Shown piece by piece: positions 61,780 through 64,000 of a DNA stretch of 64,000 bases. The notes below the pieces were generated by a model. That model did not search any database, was not told the DNA's origin, and worked only from the letters and a program-made list of their open reading frames with translations. Positions within the stretch are counted from its first letter, which is position 1, and every line of letters starts with the position of its first letter. The stretch lies in assembly GCA_963695085.1 (NCBI GenBank), contig CAVOFV010000001.1, positions 124,001 through 188,000 on the forward strand, read 5' to 3'. The DNA is from SG8-30 sp963695085 (GTDB lineage: Bacteria; Pseudomonadota; Gammaproteobacteria; Steroidobacterales; Steroidobacteraceae). The position numbers and the translations under genes were made by a program.

Positions 61780-62664
61780 CTAATCGTCGAGAGCCACGAC
61801 ACTCTGAGCAACGATCTCTGCAACCAACCGTTTGTCCTCCGGCTGGTCTCGGTAGAAGTAGATTCCAACTCCGACCTTCAATCTCTCTTCCGTCTCATTA
61901 GCGTCCGACTTTTGGTATTTCGCAGACTTGAAATCAATCTCTGCTATGACCGATTCCAAGTACTCACGCATCTCCTTTTGAAACGCCTCGTAGTCTTCCG
62001 GGCGCACTCCAAAGTCGGGGTAAACCAATCGCTCCAATCTCCGATCTGAGGTGTCCTTCAGCGACAAGTTGTAGTCCACTGTCTCGATGTACCTTCGCAC
62101 GGCCTGCGTAAAAATTTGCATCATCTCCGGCGTCATTTCCGTCGGAATGTAGGTGCGTTTGAGTACGCGAACTACGCCCCCCGCTTCCAGCAACTGGGCT
62201 GCACCAACCCTCAGTAACTCATCCAACATCTCGCGAATCGAAACATCGCCGCAGTACTGTCGAGCCAAGTGCTCAAAAGTGCCGGCAGGATCATCACCTT
62301 CAACTATCAGGTCTCTAGGAAATCCGTAGGGCCCTAGGAACCTCGCTTCGGTGTGCCATCCCTCCAAGAGACGCGCTGCTTTGGCCGCATTAGTTTCCAG
62401 TTCGCGGCGGCGAAGCGCTTCGTCCCTAACAAACGCCGAAACCTCCCGTCGCGTCAGCCCCGTAGCAATTGCGATTCTGGCTGCGGAGACACGCCGCCCC
62501 GATCTCGCCAACTCTTTAGCTGAGACGGAAACGAAAACCTCTTTAACAACCTCTGCGAACTCCCTGAACGTAATGCCGTTTCTCAGAAGGATCCGGACCA
62601 ACGACGTCATTACGGACCGGTAAGCTAATAGAAGCTCTCGTTTAACATCATATGTAATGGACAT
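61780..62664 (-). CDS. DUF6502-like protein with helix-turn-helix segment
   Basis: A 294-residue cytoplasmic protein that I assign to DUF6502 by pattern: an N-terminal helical part LVRILLRNGITFREFAEVVKEVFVSVSAKEL (22-52), a helix-turn-helix-like segment SAARIAIATGLTRREVSAFVRDE (60-82), then the family core W-H-T-x-x-R-F-L-x-x-x-G-x-P-R-x-L (103-119) and G-T-F-E-H-L-x-R. The C-terminal half is rich in charged residues and helices and matches nothing I know. It may bind DNA. It leads the transcript to the exported repeat protein. Codon use is much less GC-biased than in the rest of the window, a sign of recent transfer. Confidence 0.75.
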   Translation of the reverse strand: MSITYDVKRELLLAYRSVMTSLVRILLRNGITFREFAEVVKEVFVSVSAKELARSGRRVSAARIAIATGLTRREVSAFVRDEALRRRELETNAAKAARLLEGWHTEARFLGPYGFPRDLIVEGDDPAGTFEHLARQYCGDVSIREMLDELLRVGAAQLLEAGGVVRVLKRTYIPTEMTPEMMQIFTQAVRRYIETVDYNLSLKDTSDRRLERLVYPDFGVRPEDYEAFQKEMREYLESVIAEIDFKSAKYQKSDANETEERLKVGVGIYFYRDQPEDKRLVAEIVAQSVVALDD

Positions 62665-62873
62665 GACTTAATCTAGGCTGTTTCGACAATAAGTCGAAGC
62701 CTATCGGAGGGCAACCTGTGTTAGTGGCTTTTCTTTCTACGCCCGGCTGGGCCAGGGCATTACGGACTTATTAACAATTATTCAATTCAAATGAGATAAA
62801 ACGTTCTTAAACAATTGATTTGTCTCATCTTATATAATTGCCATCTCTTGTAGACTTGTATTCAACGGGCCAA
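62665..62873. promoter_or_regulatory. AT-rich region with an inverted repeat between two DUF6502 genes
   Basis: The most AT-rich stretch of the window. It holds the inverted repeat ATGAGA (62791-62796) ... TCTCAT (62823-62828) and several TATAAT-like strings (for example TATATAATTG near 62831). Both neighbouring genes are on the minus strand, so it is the upstream region of the 61780-62664 gene and follows the end of the next. It likely holds a promoter and an operator for a helix-turn-helix protein, possibly the DUF6502 product itself. No single -35/-10 pair stands out. Confidence 0.4.
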
Positions 62874-63626
62874 CTACCCGTCGCAACGCCCTGCAGTCAT
62901 CGACCTAGCAAAGACGTAGGCACCCGCGCCGGCCAAGACGCTACCTGGCGAATCAAGAGACTCCGTGCGGTGCCGCACTAGCCACTCGTCGACGCCATCA
63001 ACGAAGTTCTGTCCTCGTTCCTCAACCAGTTTTTCGAAGATCGGCGCCAGGTCCGCTGGGATTCGAGAGTAGCAGGCTCGTTCGAACTTCCCGACATCAT
63101 TGGCCCTCTTCTCGCGGAGGTTGTACTCCACGGACCCCAAGAACCCAAGCAGGTGAAGCAATACGACTTCCGCAGCCAACCGGCCTCCATCAGTTCCACT
63201 ACATGCCAGCACCGACTCCGTAATCAAGACATAACTGCCATCTGCTAGGCATCGAATTGCGCCCAAACTAACAAGGTAATCCAACACAAGAGCCGACTTG
63301 TGGCTTGGGGCCGCACTCCGGACCAGATCCTCAAATGAGCCGACCGGTCCGGTCAATTCGAGCTTTCGCGGCTTGCCATCTTCATCGAGAAAACGTGGAT
63401 CCTGTCGCCAGACAAAGACAACATCCGTGCACGCTAGATGATCGTCTACGGAGCCGCCCACGCGGCGAGCAACTGAGTCTGCTCGGAGCCCAACAGTTGC
63501 ATCCTCCATTAGCCGATGAATCTCGCCCGATGAAAACCCGCATGCGCCTAGAATCTTCGCGAACGTCCTAGCCAATTGACTTGCATGGTGTGTGAGCCCA
63601 GATCCCAATGCAGCTGAATCGCTCAT
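62874..63626 (-). CDS. Second DUF6502-like protein
   Basis: A 250-residue protein that shares the core of the DUF6502 neighbour: the N-terminal helical part LARTFAKILGACGFSSGEIHRLMEDA (18-43), then WRQDPRFLDEDGKPRKLELTG (73-93) and SFEDLVRSAAPSHKSALVLDYLVSLGAI (97-124). Compared with the gene at 61780-62664 it has a different, shorter link before the W-x-x-D-P-R-F-L core, and no clear helix-turn-helix there. The C-terminal part (FERACYSRIPADLAPIFEKLVEERGQNFVDGVDEWL) is family-like. The start is ATG at 63626; a TTG two codons earlier is possible. No ribosome binding site stands out. Function unknown. Confidence 0.72.
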   Translation of the reverse strand: MSDSAALGSGLTHHASQLARTFAKILGACGFSSGEIHRLMEDATVGLRADSVARRVGGSVDDHLACTDVVFVWRQDPRFLDEDGKPRKLELTGPVGSFEDLVRSAAPSHKSALVLDYLVSLGAIRCLADGSYVLITESVLACSGTDGGRLAAEVVLLHLLGFLGSVEYNLREKRANDVGKFERACYSRIPADLAPIFEKLVEERGQNFVDGVDEWLVRHRTESLDSPGSVLAGAGAYVFARSMTAGRCDG

Positions 63627-63884
63627 GGTCAAATACTCATATCGGGTAACAGAAAGACGGAGAATCTCACTACAGTTCTTGAATGGACAGACCAGAAACT
63701 ACTGTGTTCATGCAGAAATTGCGCGTTCTGGAACGATAAATAACTGTCTATGTACACTCTCATGGGTCGATTCGGCACTCAGCTACGTCTGCCACTGCAT
63801 GTTGCCACGTTGCACCAATCTTTCTGCATCAGTCGTCTGAGGTGGCTTCGAAGACACGTGCCAAAAAGCAGCATCAACTAAGAC
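63627..63884. other. Divergent intergenic region between two DUF6502 genes
   Basis: No gene was found in these 258 bases; a plus-strand frame of about 80 codons (63592-63840) has no recognisable features and overlaps the start of the divergent gene. The region must carry the promoters for both flanking genes. It is less GC-rich than most of the window. Confidence 0.35.
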
Positions 63885-64000
63885 ATGGTTCAACTCCTCC
63901 GTCCATTAGCGCGGATTCTCCTGCGTCAGGGCATCACCGCGCACCAGTTCTCTCGCTGGGCGGGCGCCGCATTCGTCCAGGCTGCCGCCGACCTCCTCGC
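63885..64000 (+). CDS. Third DUF6502-like protein (cut by window end)
   Basis: A start ATG at 63885, after an in-frame stop (TAA 63879-63881), opens a frame of at least 38 codons that runs off the window. It begins VQLLRPLARILLRQGITAHQ, followed by FSRWAGAAFVQAAADLL. This matches the N-terminal helical part of the DUF6502 gene at 61780-62664, residue by residue in pattern (L-x-R-I-L-L-R-[NQ]-G-I-T-x-x-x-F-[AS]). It is the third family member in 2.2 kb, and it is divergent from the second. Its GC content is higher again, like the main part of the window. Confidence 0.65.
   Translation, partial: MVQLLRPLARILLRQGITAHQFSRWAGAAFVQAAADLL

Overview
This is a GC-rich, gene-dense bacterial chromosome segment. 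Its gene orders are typical of Gammaproteobacteria: thrS-infC-rpmI-rplT-pheS-pheT-ihfA-merR, gyrA-serC-pheA-aroA-cmk-rpsA-ihfB-lapB, yciO-M50 protease-trpS-scpA-scpB-rluB, and ubiG-phosphatase-yciK. A fused aspartokinase/diaminopimelate decarboxylase and a DUF6116-type membrane protein point to the Xanthomonadales or a close relative. The species cannot be named from the sequence alone. No ribosomal RNA, CRISPR array or intact insertion sequence was seen. Three tRNAs are present: Pro-GGG, Val-GAC and Asn-GTT.

Layout. 0-14 kb holds transport, lysine/aspartate-family and cofactor genes: lysAC, a SAM hydrolase, pdxH, alanine dehydrogenase with a divergent Lrp regulator, two aldehyde dehydrogenases and an oxygen-dependent protoporphyrinogen oxidase. 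14-24 kb carries an S9 peptidase, a scar with a decayed type IV pilin end and IS-like repeats beside tRNA-Pro, and the long translation operon from thrS to merR, including infC with an ATT start. 24-29 kb is a neutral-lipid group: a WS/DGAT acyltransferase with two alpha/beta hydrolases and a TetA-like MFS pump. 29-37 kb carries a saccharopine-dehydrogenase-like enzyme, uvrB, tRNA-Asn, an unusual SLC13 permease with an N-terminal zinc-finger motif and a partner NAD-binding protein, an EamA transporter, galU and a ComEA-like protein. 37-48 kb is the lapB-to-gyrA block. In it aroA lacks a normal start codon and lapA is missing. 48-59.6 kb holds ubiG, a MupP/Gph phosphatase, rmuC, yciK, the segregation/condensation and trpS cluster, and yciB-yciI-bolA with a parvulin lipoprotein. 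The rluB copy there has lost the usual catalytic aspartate motif.

The last 4.4 kb differs from the rest: it is more AT-rich, with other codon use, and contains no housekeeping genes. It has a secreted protein with about 54 tandem units of VDASVGTG or VDASVGTGR/IDASVGTG(R), preceded by a DUF6502-type gene with a helix-turn-helix-like segment. A second DUF6502-like gene and the start of a third follow. Three paralogues of an uncharacterised family beside a repeat-rich exported protein are the best candidate here for an undescribed system. The repeat gene carries four C-run or single-base length changes that break its frame, so it is either decaying, phase-variable by slippage, or mis-sequenced.
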